Below are positions 51,127 through 61,175 of a stretch of 64,000 nucleotides of DNA, piece after piece. The position numbers and the translations under genes were made by a program. Each line of letters begins with the position of its first letter. Positions within the stretch are counted from its first letter, which is position 1. The stretch comes from Affinibrenneria salicis (GTDB lineage Bacteria > Pseudomonadota > Gammaproteobacteria > Enterobacterales > Enterobacteriaceae), in the NCBI RefSeq assembly GCF_008710095.1, contig NZ_VYKJ01000001.1, positions 310,001-374,000 on the forward strand, written 5' to 3'. The notes beneath the pieces are model-generated. The model saw nothing but the letters and a program-made list of their open reading frames with translations. It had not been told where the DNA came from and made no database searches.

Positions 51127-51290
51127 TGAACAACGTGTTGGCCCCTGACGGGCGAAGCGTATGAGTACGCCTCGCCGCGCGGCACATAGAGCGGTAAATT
51201 CGCCGGGAGCGGAATCGCGCTTTGTTGGCGCATATACGATGGGTTTGCTAGCATAGCGCGGCACCGGAGAATCTCCTGACAGGATTAGGC

Positions 51291-51731
51291 ATGGCATCAT
51301 CAAGACGCGACTGGCTGTTACAACAGCTGGGCATCACGCAGTGGACGTTGCGCCGCCCGGCGGTGCTGCAAGGGGAAGTGGCGATCAGTTTGCCCGACCA
51401 GGTGCGGCTGGTGATTATCGCCAACGCGCCGCCGGCCGACGACGATCCTCTGCTGGGCGATGTACTGCGCAGCCTGGCGCTGACGCCGCGGCAGGTATAC
51501 AGTCTGACGCCTCAGCAGGCGGTGATGCTGCCGGAGAACACCCGCTGCCATTGCTGGCTGATGGGCGTCGATGACCCCATTAGGCTGAACGGCGGCCGGC
51601 TTACCAGCCCGGCGCTGGCCGAACTCTATAACAATGCCGGCGCCCGACGCGCGCTCTGGCAGCAGATATGTGAACATGAAAACGATTTCTATCCTGACGC
51701 CCGACGACCTGCCCCAGGCGCTGCGTATTGA
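51291..51731 (+). CDS. holD: DNA polymerase III subunit psi
   Basis: Psi bridges the clamp loader to chi and so to SSB. The 146-residue product starts MASSRRDWLLQQLGITQWTLRRP, the family's N-terminal chi-binding segment. It is divergent from rsmC and overlaps the start of rimI by 56 bases, as in other enterobacteria. Confidence 0.95.
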   Translation: MASSRRDWLLQQLGITQWTLRRPAVLQGEVAISLPDQVRLVIIANAPPADDDPLLGDVLRSLALTPRQVYSLTPQQAVMLPENTRCHCWLMGVDDPIRLNGGRLTSPALAELYNNAGARRALWQQICEHENDFYPDARRPAPGAAY

Positions 51732-52119
51732 GCAAGCCAGTCACCGCTTTCCGTGGACGGAAAAAACGCTGTACAGCAATCAGGGCGAACGCTACTTCAA
51801 CCTGAAGCTGGCGGTGCGGGATGAACTGGCGGCGTTTGCCATCACTCAACGGGTGCTGGACGAGGCCACGCTGTTTAATCTGGCCGTCCATCCATCGCAT
51901 CAGCGCAAGGGTTACGGACGCCAGTTGCTCGAACACCTGATCGCCGAACTGGAACAGCGCGACATCCTGACGCTGTGGCTGGAAGTGCGCGCCTCGAATC
52001 AACCGGCGCTGGCTCTGTATCAGCAACTGGGCTTCAACGAAGTGTCGCTGCGGCGCAACTATTACCCGGCGGAACAGGGCCGGGAAGATGCGGTAATTAT
52101 GGCGCTGCCGCTGGGCTAA
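51676..52119 (+). CDS. rimI: Ribosomal protein S18 alanine N-acetyltransferase
   Basis: RimI acetylates the N-terminal alanine of S18. The 147-residue GNAT protein (E. coli 148) has the acetyl-CoA motif HPSHQRKGYGRQLLEHL (about 74-90) and the C-terminal NYYPAEQGREDAVIM segment. The ATG at 51676 lies within the end of holD. yjjG and prfC, which follow in E. coli, are replaced by galP. Confidence 0.96.
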   Translation: MKTISILTPDDLPQALRIEQASHRFPWTEKTLYSNQGERYFNLKLAVRDELAAFAITQRVLDEATLFNLAVHPSHQRKGYGRQLLEHLIAELEQRDILTLWLEVRASNQPALALYQQLGFNEVSLRRNYYPAEQGREDAVIMALPLG

Positions 52120-52251
52120 GCCGCAGGCGGCGGTATTCTCGCGCCGCTCAGCCGCCGCGACAGGCCGACTGACGCAAGGCGCCCCTATACGCCGGCCGAT
52201 AACCCAGGCGCCACTAGACAAACGTTCTCCGCTTGTCGTTTGTAATGTGAC

Positions 52252-52265
52252 TGTAATCGATTACA
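52252..52265. promoter_or_regulatory. Gal-type operator, distal copy
   Basis: TGTAATCGATTACA is a perfect palindrome that fits the core of the GalR/GalS operator (GTGTAANCGNTTACAC). Identical to the proximal copy 183 bases downstream. Confidence 0.65.
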
Positions 52266-52434
52266 AAATTTGTAATCAAATATAAAGCTGACAATAAGCA
52301 CCACAAGAAGATACTCACCTCCATCTGATTCAGAAAAAATTATTATCAATATAAAACAGCACATTAAAATAAAAACACAATGCTCTAAGCGCAAACCAGA
52401 CAACAAAACAAAATGTAACCTCATTAATATCGAT

Positions 52435-52448
52435 TGTAATCGATTACA
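52435..52448. promoter_or_regulatory. Gal-type operator, proximal copy
   Basis: A second TGTAATCGATTACA, centred about 92 bases upstream of the galP start, next to the likely promoter. GalR/GalS binding is inferred from the consensus and from the gene it precedes. Confidence 0.68.
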
Positions 52449-52533
52449 TTTAATGTGATCTGGCGCACGGTCAATACGATTACGGACTCCTACCCTGAAT
52501 TTTTCTTCGTGAAGTCAGTAGTCCGGAGACTGT

Positions 52534-53940
52534 ATGAATATTACCGCTAGCGCGCCGTCAGCTCAGCCGCGCACGTCCAACGTCAGGCTCACCTTTTTCG
52601 TCTGTTTTCTCGCCGCGTTAGCCGGCCTGCTGTTTGGTCTGGATATCGGGGTGATCGCCGGCGCGCTGCCGTTTATTACCGCGTCCTTTAACATCACCAC
52701 TTCGCAGCAGGAGTGGGTCGTCAGCGCCATGATGTTCGGCGCGGCGGTGGGCGCCGTCGGCAGCGGCTGGATGAATTTCCGTCTGGGCCGGAAATACAGC
52801 CTGATGGTCGGCGCGATTTTATTCGTGGCCGGCTCTCTGCTTTCGGCGTGTTCCGCCAATGTGGAGATGCTGATTGCCTCCCGCGTCATTCTCGGTCTGG
52901 CCGTCGGGATCGCCTCCTACACCGCGCCGATCTATCTGTCTGAAATTGCGCCGGAAAACATTCGAGGCAGCATGATCTCGATGTATCAGCTGATGATTAC
53001 CATCGGCATTCTGGCCGCCTATCTGTCCGATACCGCGCTCAGCTACAGCGGCGCGTGGCGCTGGATGCTGGGCGTCATCACTCTGCCGGCCGCGCTGTTG
53101 CTGATCGGCGTATTCTTCCTGCCGGACAGCCCGCGCTGGCTGGCGTCGCGCAACCGTCATGAACAGGCGCGTCAGGTACTGGAAAAACTGCGCGACACCA
53201 GCGAACAGGCGCACCGCGAGCTTGATGAAATCCGGGAAAGTCTGAAACTGAAGCAGAGCGGCTGGGCGCTGTTCAAAAATAACGGCAACTTCCGCCGCGC
53301 GGTGTTCCTCGGCATTCTGCTGCAGGTGATGCAGCAGTTCACCGGCATGAACGTCATCATGTACTACGCGCCGAAAATCTTCGGCCTGGCGGGCTTCGCC
53401 AGCACCGAACAACAGATGTGGGGCACCGTAATCGTCGGGCTGGTCAACGTGATGGCCACCTTTATCGCCATCGGTCTGGTCGACCGCTGGGGCCGTAAAC
53501 CGACGCTGATTCTCGGCTTCGTGGTGATGGCGGCCGGCATGGGTATCCTGGGCACCATGCTGAATAGCGGCATCAGCACGGAGGCCGGGCAGTACATGGC
53601 GATCATTATGCTGATGCTGTTCATCATCGGTTTCGCCATGAGCGCCGGCCCGCTGATTTGGGTGCTGTGCTCGGAGATCCAGCCGCTGAAAGGGCGCGAT
53701 TTCGGCATCACCTGCTCCACCGCCACCAACTGGATCGCCAACATGATCGTCGGCGCCACCTTTCTCACCATGCTGAATTCGCTCGGCAGCGCCCACACCT
53801 TCTGGGTCTATGCGGCGCTGAACCTGCTGTTCGTCTTTATCACGCTGGCGCTGATCCCGGAAACCAAAAACGTCTCGCTGGAGCACATCGAACGGAATCT
53901 GATGTCTGGCAAGGCGCTGCGCAACATCGGCGCCCGCTAA
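52534..53940 (+). CDS. galP: Galactose:proton symporter GalP
   Basis: The 468-residue sugar porter has 12 hydrophobic segments and is very close to E. coli GalP over its whole length, including [20 protein letters not shown], the PDSPRW motif after helix 6, [17 protein letters not shown] in helix 7 and [16 protein letters not shown] at the C-terminus. AraE is a less similar alternative. In E. coli galP lies elsewhere (near metK). Confidence 0.9.
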   Translation: MNITASAPSAQPRTSNVRLTFFVCFLAALAGLLFGLDIGVIAGALPFITASFNITTSQQEWVVSAMMFGAAVGAVGSGWMNFRLGRKYSLMVGAILFVAGSLLSACSANVEMLIASRVILGLAVGIASYTAPIYLSEIAPENIRGSMISMYQLMITIGILAAYLSDTALSYSGAWRWMLGVITLPAALLLIGVFFLPDSPRWLASRNRHEQARQVLEKLRDTSEQAHRELDEIRESLKLKQSGWALFKNNGNFRRAVFLGILLQVMQQFTGMNVIMYYAPKIFGLAGFASTEQQMWGTVIVGLVNVMATFIAIGLVDRWGRKPTLILGFVVMAAGMGILGTMLNSGISTEAGQYMAIIMLMLFIIGFAMSAGPLIWVLCSEIQPLKGRDFGITCSTATNWIANMIVGATFLTMLNSLGSAHTFWVYAALNLLFVFITLALIPETKNVSLEHIERNLMSGKALRNIGAR

Positions 53941-54056
53941 CCTCCCTTCGTCAACCGATGCGCCGCGCCCGCGGCGCTATCGAACCACGTTCCGTTATCC
54001 ACAGGCTTACGAGAAAAACAGGCCCTTAGCGAAAGGATAAAGGCATGTCGTTAACA

Positions 54057-55679
54057 TCAAAACCCCACGGCCTGCCCGTCCCGTCGGCTGTCACTGGCGG
54101 CGACATAGCCGTGATTGAGGTCGTCTGACAGTCGCCAGATAAATTGCCCTGCACCAAAGTCCATGTAAGGGTCGTCAACGCTTTTTAGTTGATGGCCGCG
54201 GGATTGCAGTTGCTGCACGACCGCCGGGTCAAAACGGCTTTCCAGATCAAGGGTAAAATCCCGGTTAACTTTCCAGCGAGGGGCGTCGCAGGCAGCCTGC
54301 GGCTGCTGATGAAAATCCAGCATTCTGACGAGGGTTTGCACATGCCCCTGGGGTTGCATATCGCCCCCCATGACGCCAAAGCTCATCTGCGGCTGTCCAT
54401 TTCTGGTAAGGAAAGCCGGAATAATGGTGTGGAAGGGACGTTTGCCCGGCGCTACCACATTGGCGGATTTTGGATCACTGGAAAATCCCGCTCCCCGGTT
54501 TTGCAGGCTGATGCCATACTCCGGCACCACCACGCCCGAACCAAAGCCCATATAGTTGGACTGAATAAATGACACCATCATGCCATTTTCATCGGCGGTG
54601 GTCAGATAAACGGTGCCGCCGCTGCGAGGTATTCCCGCCGCCGGCAGGCTGGCGCGCGTCAGGTCGATTTGCGCGGCGCGCTGCTGCAGGTAGTTATTGT
54701 CCAGCATCTGCTGCGGCGTGATTTCCATCGACGCCGGATCAGCCACGTAGCGGTACACATCGGCGAAGGCCAGTTTCATCGCTTCGATTTGCAGATGCTG
54801 GACATCCACGCCATCCAGCGCCAGGCCGGCGAGGTCAAACCGCTCCAGAATCCCCAGGGCAATCAGCGCCGCAATGCCCTGCCCGTTAGGGGGAATTTCA
54901 TGGACCTCATAACCGCGATAGCGCTGGCTTATCGGCGTTACCCATTCAGGCTGATATGCCTGTAAATCCTGTAAGGTCAGGCTGCCGCCGGTCTGCTGCG
55001 ACCAGTTCACGATGGATTCGGCAATCTCGCCTTCATAAAACGCGCGCGCGCCCTGGTCGGCCAACAGACGCAGGGTTTTCGCGGCGGCCGGGAAACGAAA
55101 TAACTCGCCGGTTTGCGGCGCCCGTCCGCCAGGCATAAAGGCATCGGCAAAGCCGGGTTGTTGCGCAAGAATCGGTACGGCGGCCTGCCATTTCCGCGCC
55201 ACCATCGGCGCCAGTGCGACGCCGCGCTCTGCGATCCCGATGGCGCTGTGCATCAGACGGGAAAAGGGCAGTTTACCAAAACGGCGATGCAGCGCTTCCC
55301 AACCGGCCACCGCGCCAGGCACGGTAACGGCATCCCAGCCGCGTTCCGGGCGTTTCGCCAGTCCCTGCGCATCGTTGCCGTAGCGACGACGAAAATAATT
55401 CACATCCCAGGCGCCCGGCGCAGGGCCGGACGCATTCAGCCCGTGCAGTTGTCCACCGGCCCAGACCAGCGCAAAGGCATCGCTTCCCAGTCCGTTTGAT
55501 ACCGGCTCCACCACCGTCAGCGTGGCGGCGGCGGCGATAGCGGCATCCACCGCGTTGCCGCCTTCCAGTAAGATGCGGTTGCCCGCCTGAGCCGCCAGCG
55601 GATGCGAAGTGGAGACGATGTTATGGGCGAACACCGGCGTGCGCGGCGTAAGATACGGGTTATGCCAGTTAAAGCTCAT
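54057..55679 (-). CDS. Gamma-glutamyltransferase-family acylase, cytoplasmic
   Basis: The 540-residue Ntn-hydrolase precursor has the GGT fold signatures AGNRILLEGGNAVDAAIAA (about 32-50) and the autocleavage site before Thr356 in RSGGTVYLTTADENGMMVSF, which would be the nucleophile. There is no signal peptide, unlike periplasmic Ggt, so it resembles YwrD-type acylases. It is the last gene of a nine-gene operon and overlaps the ligase by 4 bases. It may release an acid from an amide or gamma-glutamyl conjugate. Confidence 0.88.
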   Translation of the reverse strand: MSFNWHNPYLTPRTPVFAHNIVSTSHPLAAQAGNRILLEGGNAVDAAIAAAATLTVVEPVSNGLGSDAFALVWAGGQLHGLNASGPAPGAWDVNYFRRRYGNDAQGLAKRPERGWDAVTVPGAVAGWEALHRRFGKLPFSRLMHSAIGIAERGVALAPMVARKWQAAVPILAQQPGFADAFMPGGRAPQTGELFRFPAAAKTLRLLADQGARAFYEGEIAESIVNWSQQTGGSLTLQDLQAYQPEWVTPISQRYRGYEVHEIPPNGQGIAALIALGILERFDLAGLALDGVDVQHLQIEAMKLAFADVYRYVADPASMEITPQQMLDNNYLQQRAAQIDLTRASLPAAGIPRSGGTVYLTTADENGMMVSFIQSNYMGFGSGVVVPEYGISLQNRGAGFSSDPKSANVVAPGKRPFHTIIPAFLTRNGQPQMSFGVMGGDMQPQGHVQTLVRMLDFHQQPQAACDAPRWKVNRDFTLDLESRFDPAVVQQLQSRGHQLKSVDDPYMDFGAGQFIWRLSDDLNHGYVAASDSRRDGQAVGF

Positions 55680-57199
55680 GGTCTTTCCCCTTGTTGTACA
55701 CGTTGTTCTGCCGATATCTGTAAGGCCCGGCGATCCACTTTATTGGTGCCCGCCAGCGGGAAGTGGTCGGTAAGCCAGATATGGCGTGGATGTAAATAAG
55801 CCGGCCCCTGTTGCAGCGCCCAGTTTTTCAGCGCCTGTGGGTCGAGGGACTCTCCGGCGCGGGGGATCACCCAGGCGACGGGTTTCTGGCCTTTGATGTC
55901 ATCCGCGACCGGCACGACACAGGCCTGCTGAACCTGCGGGTGGCTTTCCAGCAGCTTTTCGACCTCACCCGGCCAGATATTTTCTCCGCCGCAGACGAAC
56001 ATATCGTCATGGCGGCCGATGAACCAGAAGAACCCTTGTTCGTCGCGGCGAAACACGTCGCCGGTAATGTAGTAACCGTCATCAGTAAAGGGCGCGGGAA
56101 CATCCGGTCGCTGGTGATAGCCATGCATTAACGCCGGACTTTTCATCTCCAGCACGCCTTCATCCGCCAGCGCACCGTCAGCGCCGCGCAGCCGCACGCT
56201 GACGGCGGGATGGGGATAGCCGGGCGAACCGGCCGGCGTGGTCAGCCCTTGCGGGTGCGGCGCAAAGACCACCGGCCCGGCTTCTGTGGTGCCATAGGCG
56301 TTAATGATGCGCGCCTGCGGCAGCCAGCGGCGTAATGACCGATACAGGCTGTCACTCACCGGCGCTGATCCCATACGAATCACCCGCACGCAGGAGAGAT
56401 CGCTTTCCGCCAGCAGATCTTTTTCCTGCAGCATCATGGCCAGCATCGGCGGCACGGCGGTGAGCCAGCTACAGCGGTAGTGGTTCACCGCCTGGAGATA
56501 AGCGCGTGCGGCGAATTGCGGCAGCAATACGGTGGTCACCTGACTTGCCAGCGTCAACAGCGCCAGCGCCAGCGCGTTCATATGGTAGAAAGGCGCGGCG
56601 ATGAGCACCCGTTCGCCCGTCAGTTCCCGGGTGGACAGGCGAGTCGCCACCACCCAGCGGTGGCTGGCATGGGTCAGACGCACGCCTTTGGGCATCCCGG
56701 TGGAACCAGAGGTGTAGAGCATCAGCGCCAGGTCATCGGCCCCCGGAGCAAAACAGATCGCTTCCCCTTGCCGCTGCAGCGCGTCCAGCTCCGCGCCAAA
56801 ACTTAGCCGGGGAAGGTCACCGCTGATACGGGTAAGCTGATCCTCATCGCCCAGCAGCAGTCGGCTGCCGCTGTCCGCCAGAATGCGTTCAATCGTGTGC
56901 GTCGGGAAACGAAAGTTGATCGGCACCGCCACCAGACCGGCACGCATAATGCCCAGCAGGCTGGCAATATAGTCAATCGAGTTACGCGCTAAGATCGCCA
57001 CGCGCGTCCCGCCAGACCAGCCGAATTGCCGCAGGCCGAGGCAAATGGCGTCAGCCTGGTGATTTAATTGCCGAAAGGTGATTTCCTTCTGTGCGCCATC
57101 GGCCAGCGGGGTGATAAAGGCCGTCTGGTCACTGTGACGCAGGGCGGCGCTGAAGGCGCCGAGGTTGTCAGGTAAAGTTAATGACCGGGTATCAGGCAT
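55676..57199 (-). CDS. AMP-binding acyl-CoA ligase
   Basis: The 507-residue enzyme activates a carboxylic acid through an acyl-adenylate and transfers it to CoA. Seen: P-loop YTSGSTGMPKGV (162-173), the NAYGTTEAG motif, DGYYITGDVF and the C-terminal catalytic Lys487 in PLAGTNKVDRRA. The acid substrate is unknown. It overlaps the VOC gene by 8 bases and the GGT gene by 4, so translation is coupled. Confidence 0.9.
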   Translation of the reverse strand: MPDTRSLTLPDNLGAFSAALRHSDQTAFITPLADGAQKEITFRQLNHQADAICLGLRQFGWSGGTRVAILARNSIDYIASLLGIMRAGLVAVPINFRFPTHTIERILADSGSRLLLGDEDQLTRISGDLPRLSFGAELDALQRQGEAICFAPGADDLALMLYTSGSTGMPKGVRLTHASHRWVVATRLSTRELTGERVLIAAPFYHMNALALALLTLASQVTTVLLPQFAARAYLQAVNHYRCSWLTAVPPMLAMMLQEKDLLAESDLSCVRVIRMGSAPVSDSLYRSLRRWLPQARIINAYGTTEAGPVVFAPHPQGLTTPAGSPGYPHPAVSVRLRGADGALADEGVLEMKSPALMHGYHQRPDVPAPFTDDGYYITGDVFRRDEQGFFWFIGRHDDMFVCGGENIWPGEVEKLLESHPQVQQACVVPVADDIKGQKPVAWVIPRAGESLDPQALKNWALQQGPAYLHPRHIWLTDHFPLAGTNKVDRRALQISAEQRVQQGERP

Positions 57200-57962
57200 C
57201 GTTAAACTCCAGCACCAGCGCCAATGCGGGGATAGCCACGCGCAGGTATCCGTCTTGTTGTTTCAGCGGTAAATGAAACCGCTCTGCCGCGGCGACGACA
57301 GAGACGGTGTCGCCGCCGCCAATACGGATACAGGCAAACCGACTTTCGCGATCATCTGCAAGTGGCAATAAATCGCCGTATTGCGCCTGCCATTGCGCAA
57401 GGCTAACCACCTGTAGCAACGCCGTGTCGCCCAGTCGCGCATACTGTTTACCGGTTTCATCCGCATCACGCGCCACCACGGTTAACGCCTGAATACAGCC
57501 AGGCTGCAGCCACTCGTCACGCCACACCCATTGCGGCGTATGATGCTGACAGAAGTACACCCGGCCGGCGCTGAAGCTGCCCGGCGCCAGGCGCACGGTA
57601 CTGAAACGGGCTTCGCCTTTTTCTCCGCCGCTGTTCACCTCGCGAGAGAAGCGCTGCACCGGCTGTACGCTAAACCCCGCGGTACGCAGGGTGGTTGCCG
57701 TAGATTCCGCGTTGTCGCTGGCAAACACCAGTCCGTCAATACCCGGCGGGTTAGCCAACAGTTCCCGACGTAAAGGCTCGCCCCGTTCTGGCAGGCCAAT
57801 CAGCTCCAGGTAGTGGTCAGCGAACATGATCAAATGGTTGATCGAGCCGAGGCTGTGATAACCCCTGGGCGTTAACACGAACCCCAGCGCCCGAAACAGT
57901 TGCGCGCTGTTATCCAGTTCAAAGTGGCTGTTGATCACCAGATGATCCAGTTTCAGGATCAT
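57192..57962 (-). CDS. VOC / glyoxalase-like domain protein
   Basis: The 256-residue product begins MILKLDHLVINSHFELDNSAQLF and contains LELIGLPERGEPLRRE, as in the Glyoxalase_3-type vicinal oxygen chelate family. His7 and Glu54 are plausible metal ligands. Function unknown; members isomerise, hydrolyse or oxygenate small molecules. Tightly packed between a thioesterase and the ligase. Confidence 0.8.
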   Translation of the reverse strand: MILKLDHLVINSHFELDNSAQLFRALGFVLTPRGYHSLGSINHLIMFADHYLELIGLPERGEPLRRELLANPPGIDGLVFASDNAESTATTLRTAGFSVQPVQRFSREVNSGGEKGEARFSTVRLAPGSFSAGRVYFCQHHTPQWVWRDEWLQPGCIQALTVVARDADETGKQYARLGDTALLQVVSLAQWQAQYGDLLPLADDRESRFACIRIGGGDTVSVVAAAERFHLPLKQQDGYLRVAIPALALVLEFNDA

Positions 57963-58369
57963 GCCGCCCCCTGTTCCGCCGGAGTCGCGTACAGGCCACG
58001 TCCGCTGGCCACCAGACGCCCTTCGGCGTCATAGATCCAGGCCTCGGCGCTGGAGGCCAGTTTGCCGCGTTTAATCACTTTCGCTTTAACCGTCAGATCG
58101 CCGCGCGCCGGGCGGTGGTAATCCACATGCAGGTTCAGGGTGGGCACCCCCCTGCCGGTCCAGGCGACCAGCGCCCAGTCTGCGGCCAGATCAATCAGCG
58201 TAGCGAGAATACCGCCGTGGATATAGCCGCCTGCCGGGTTAACCACGAATTCATCCCGAAAGGGCACCTGCAGGGTAATTTCGCCTTCGCCGGCCTGCCC
58301 GACTTTCAGCCCCAGCCACTGGTGATAGGGGCCTTTAAGCAGTTTTTGTTCGATGTCCTGTGCGTTCAT
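57959..58369 (-). CDS. PaaI-type hotdog thioesterase
   Basis: The 136-residue product has the PaaI-like pattern NPAGGYIHGGILATLIDLAADWAL (about 44-67), with the catalytic Asp at the start of the hotdog helix, and LNLHVDYHRPARGDL. It should hydrolyse acyl-CoA thioesters, possibly those made by the operon's ligase. Start overlaps nothing upstream (14 bases to the reductase gene) but its stop overlaps the VOC start. Confidence 0.88.
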   Translation of the reverse strand: MNAQDIEQKLLKGPYHQWLGLKVGQAGEGEITLQVPFRDEFVVNPAGGYIHGGILATLIDLAADWALVAWTGRGVPTLNLHVDYHRPARGDLTVKAKVIKRGKLASSAEAWIYDAEGRLVASGRGLYATPAEQGAA

Positions 58370-58383
58370 TTCTTGCTCCTGAA

Positions 58384-59388
58384 TCAGGGGGTGACGATCA
58401 CTTTGCCCAGCACTTCACGGTCACGAATCAGCCGTAACCCTTCTGCCGCCTGTTCCAGCGGCAGCACCCGGTCGATCAGCGGCGTGATTTGTCCTGCGGC
58501 GACCATATCCAGCAGTACCGCCAGGTTATCCTGGTAAAAACTGTTGGATCCTTTGATGTTCAGCTCAAAACTCCAGACGTAACGCAAATCTTCCTGCGGG
58601 TCATAACCGGCGGTGGCGCCGCACACTAGCAGAGTGCCGCCACGCTTCAGACATTTCAGCGACGGGCGCCACGTGTCTCCGCCCGTAAAGTTGATCACGA
58701 CATCCACACCGCCGTCATAGGTCCGGCGCTGGGGTTTGCCGTATTTGTCAATCGCCCAGCGAGAGAAGTCCTGCCGGCGGTAATTGACCACGTGGTCGGC
58801 CCCTATCGCCTGGAGCGCCGCCGCTTTTTCGTCACTGCCTGCGCAGGCAACCACTTCCGCGCCGAGGTGCTTCGCCAGCACCACGCATGCGGTGCCGACG
58901 CCCCCACTGGCGCCGAGGATCAGCACCTTGTCGCCAGCCTTAATGGTGTTATGGGTGATTAACATGCGGTGAGCGGTGCCGTAAGCCACCGGCAGCGCGG
59001 CAGCCTGCTCAAACGTCACGCCATCCGGCACAGCAATAAGCTGGCGCGCGTCCGCCAGCGCATATTCCGCCATGCCGCCGTCGGTCATTTCCCCCATCAG
59101 ACCGACACCCGGTTTCAGTGGGTTAACCAGCACCCGGTCGCCGATATTCCAGCCCGTCACGCCTTCGCCAATTCTGTCGATGGTACCAGCCAGATCCAGC
59201 CCCGGCACTACCGGCAGAGGAACTTTGATGCCCGGCATTCCCTGTACGGTGAAGACATCGTGATAGTTAAACGAGGATGCCCGGACGCGCACCACCACAT
59301 GCCCGGCCTGCGTCTGAGGCATGGCTTTGTTTTCATCAATCTGTAACTGCTCAAGGTCACCATGTTGTAGTAATACCAGCGCTTTCAT
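58384..59388 (-). CDS. Medium-chain dehydrogenase/reductase (quinone/enoyl reductase type)
   Basis: The 334-residue product has the NADPH Rossmann motif LILGASGGVGTACVVLA (about 157-173). Neither the structural-zinc cysteine cluster nor the catalytic cysteine of alcohol dehydrogenases is present (SFNYHDVF replaces it), so it is of the zinc-free quinone oxidoreductase or enoyl reductase type. It lies 16 bases after the binding-protein gene. Confidence 0.87.
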   Translation of the reverse strand: MKALVLLQHGDLEQLQIDENKAMPQTQAGHVVVRVRASSFNYHDVFTVQGMPGIKVPLPVVPGLDLAGTIDRIGEGVTGWNIGDRVLVNPLKPGVGLMGEMTDGGMAEYALADARQLIAVPDGVTFEQAAALPVAYGTAHRMLITHNTIKAGDKVLILGASGGVGTACVVLAKHLGAEVVACAGSDEKAAALQAIGADHVVNYRRQDFSRWAIDKYGKPQRRTYDGGVDVVINFTGGDTWRPSLKCLKRGGTLLVCGATAGYDPQEDLRYVWSFELNIKGSNSFYQDNLAVLLDMVAAGQITPLIDRVLPLEQAAEGLRLIRDREVLGKVIVTP

Positions 59389-59404
59389 CGTGTTGCTCTC
59401 CGGG

Positions 59405-60382
59405 TTATTTCAGTTCTTTCGCGGCAAGATAAGGGCGCGGGTCGAACAGGTCATCATTCAGCCCGCCTTTGATGGAACCGCTGCTTAACAGCACTGCGTG
59501 TTCACGTTTTAGGGTGTCGATATCGGCTTTTTCAAAGGACATCTGGTTCATGCGATCCCACAGGCTGACGTAGGCTCGCGCCTGGTCTTCCGGCAGGCTG
59601 GCCTTCGTCTGGAGGATCTTTACCACTTCATCCGGGTTGGCCCGGCCCCAGTCGAGGGTATCGCGCAGGGCGGCGATGACTTTAGCGACGGTTTCCGGCT
59701 GTTGGGTGATCAGTTCATTGCGCACGGTGCCGACACCGATATAAGGCAGAGCGTCACTGTGCGTCAGTTTTTTCCACTCATCGGCAAAGGTGCTGATAAC
59801 GCGCAATTTCAGCTCCGGCAACTGTCTGACCGTCAGAGTACGCAGGGCGGCGGCATCAATCTGATTCTGCGCGAGGAACTGCGCCAGGCGCGATTCGTTC
59901 CCGCCGATCAGAGAAAATTCATTCGCGGCAATGCCGGCGTTTTCCTGCAACAGCGTGCTACCAATTACCGCTACGGAAGAGCCCGCCGGCGACATGCCCA
60001 CTTTTTTACCTTTCAGTTGTGACAGTTCAGTAATGGGAGAACCTTCCGGCACGACGAACGCCACATCGGCGGGCTGGGTGGCGGCGAAGATTTTTACCGG
60101 CACCCCTTCGGCAGCTACACTGAACACACCCGCCACCGGTGCGCCAAAGGCCAGATCAATGGAGCCGGATGCCAGCGCTTTCAGCGGTGCATTCACATCC
60201 GGGAAGTGGACGAACTCGGCATCGACGCCGCGTTTTTTCAGGAAATCCTGACTTTCCAGCACCGCGCCGTATCCCAGGCTGACGCCGGACGTCCAGTAAC
60301 CGATACGCACTTTGCCGTCGGCAAAGCTGAATGGCGGCAGCAGCCCCGCCAGCAAGGTGAAAAGAACAAGCAGTTTTTTCAT
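59405..60382 (-). CDS. ABC transporter periplasmic substrate-binding protein (SsuA/TauA/NMT1-like)
   Basis: The 325-residue protein has a signal peptide (MKKLLVLFTLLAGLLPPFSFA) and the NMT1/SsuA-type fold: RIGYWTSG at the start, then LKGKKVGMSPAGSSVAVIG. This family delivers sulfonates, taurine, nitrate or pyrimidine-like compounds; the ligand here is not predictable. It is encoded with its permease and ATPase. Confidence 0.9.
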   Translation of the reverse strand: MKKLLVLFTLLAGLLPPFSFADGKVRIGYWTSGVSLGYGAVLESQDFLKKRGVDAEFVHFPDVNAPLKALASGSIDLAFGAPVAGVFSVAAEGVPVKIFAATQPADVAFVVPEGSPITELSQLKGKKVGMSPAGSSVAVIGSTLLQENAGIAANEFSLIGGNESRLAQFLAQNQIDAAALRTLTVRQLPELKLRVISTFADEWKKLTHSDALPYIGVGTVRNELITQQPETVAKVIAALRDTLDWGRANPDEVVKILQTKASLPEDQARAYVSLWDRMNQMSFEKADIDTLKREHAVLLSSGSIKGGLNDDLFDPRPYLAAKELK

Positions 60383-60406
60383 GTATTACCCCTGAATGAA
60401 TAAGCG

Positions 60407-61174
60407 TTATGCACGTTTTTTCCAGCGAAACAGGCGACGTTCCAGCGGTTTGAGCAGACCGCCTTCCAGCAGCAACATCAGTGAGACGAGCAACAAGGTC
60501 CAGGCAAATACCTGACTGGTCTGCACCAGATCACCCGCCTGGCGCAGGCGATAGCCAATGCCATCGGATGATCCCAGCGTTTCCGCCACCAGCGACACTC
60601 GCCAGCCGAAGCCAAAGGCCAGGCGAGCACCAGAAAAGAAGTACGGCAGAATGGTGGGTAAATAGATTTTGCGCAGCGTCTGCCAGCGGTTCATACGGAA
60701 GCTGCGTGCCAGTTCGACATACTGCGCGTCCACGTTTTGCGCGCCCTGCCAGACATTGGTGAGGATCAGCGGCATCGCCGTCATAAACACGACGAAGATG
60801 GTGGTGGCATCAGAAATGCCGAACCAGATAATGGCGAAGATGGCCCAGATTGCCGACGATACGGTGTTAAACACCGCCAGCAGCGGTTCAAAAAAAAGCG
60901 CCACCCGCTGGCTGGCGCCCAGCGCCAGACCGAACAGGGTGCCGACCAACGCCGCCAGCACGAAGCCCGATACCACGCGGCTGAACGTGGCGCCGATGTC
61001 GTGCAGCAGCGATTCACTCTGCCACAGCACCAGCAGCGCCTGCCAGGTGGCGGCCGGGCCGGGCAAGACAAATGCCGGAAGATGTTGTGAACCCTGCCAC
61101 CAGGCAATCAGAAACACGGCCAGCAGGATCAGCCGTTGTAATAACAGGTTAAAGGTGCGTGAAAGGTGTTTCAT
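60407..61174 (-). CDS. ABC transporter permease (SsuC/TauC type)
   Basis: The 255-residue protein has about six hydrophobic segments and the BPD_transp_1 EAA-loop region (SFRMNRWQTLRKIYLPTILPYFFSG, about 157-181). The start at 61174 is one base after the ATPase stop; an upstream extension overlaps that gene. Confidence 0.9.
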   Translation of the reverse strand: MKHLSRTFNLLLQRLILLAVFLIAWWQGSQHLPAFVLPGPAATWQALLVLWQSESLLHDIGATFSRVVSGFVLAALVGTLFGLALGASQRVALFFEPLLAVFNTVSSAIWAIFAIIWFGISDATTIFVVFMTAMPLILTNVWQGAQNVDAQYVELARSFRMNRWQTLRKIYLPTILPYFFSGARLAFGFGWRVSLVAETLGSSDGIGYRLRQAGDLVQTSQVFAWTLLLVSLMLLLEGGLLKPLERRLFRWKKRA

Positions 61175-61175
61175 C

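Larger units (their letters stand above)
52120..52533. other. galP upstream region
   Basis: 414 bases between rimI and galP. The first 80 are GC-rich; the rest is AT-rich and carries two identical Gal-type palindromes (52252-52265 and 52435-52448). A partial CRP-like half-site (AATGTGATCT) follows the second. No gene seen. Confidence 0.6.
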
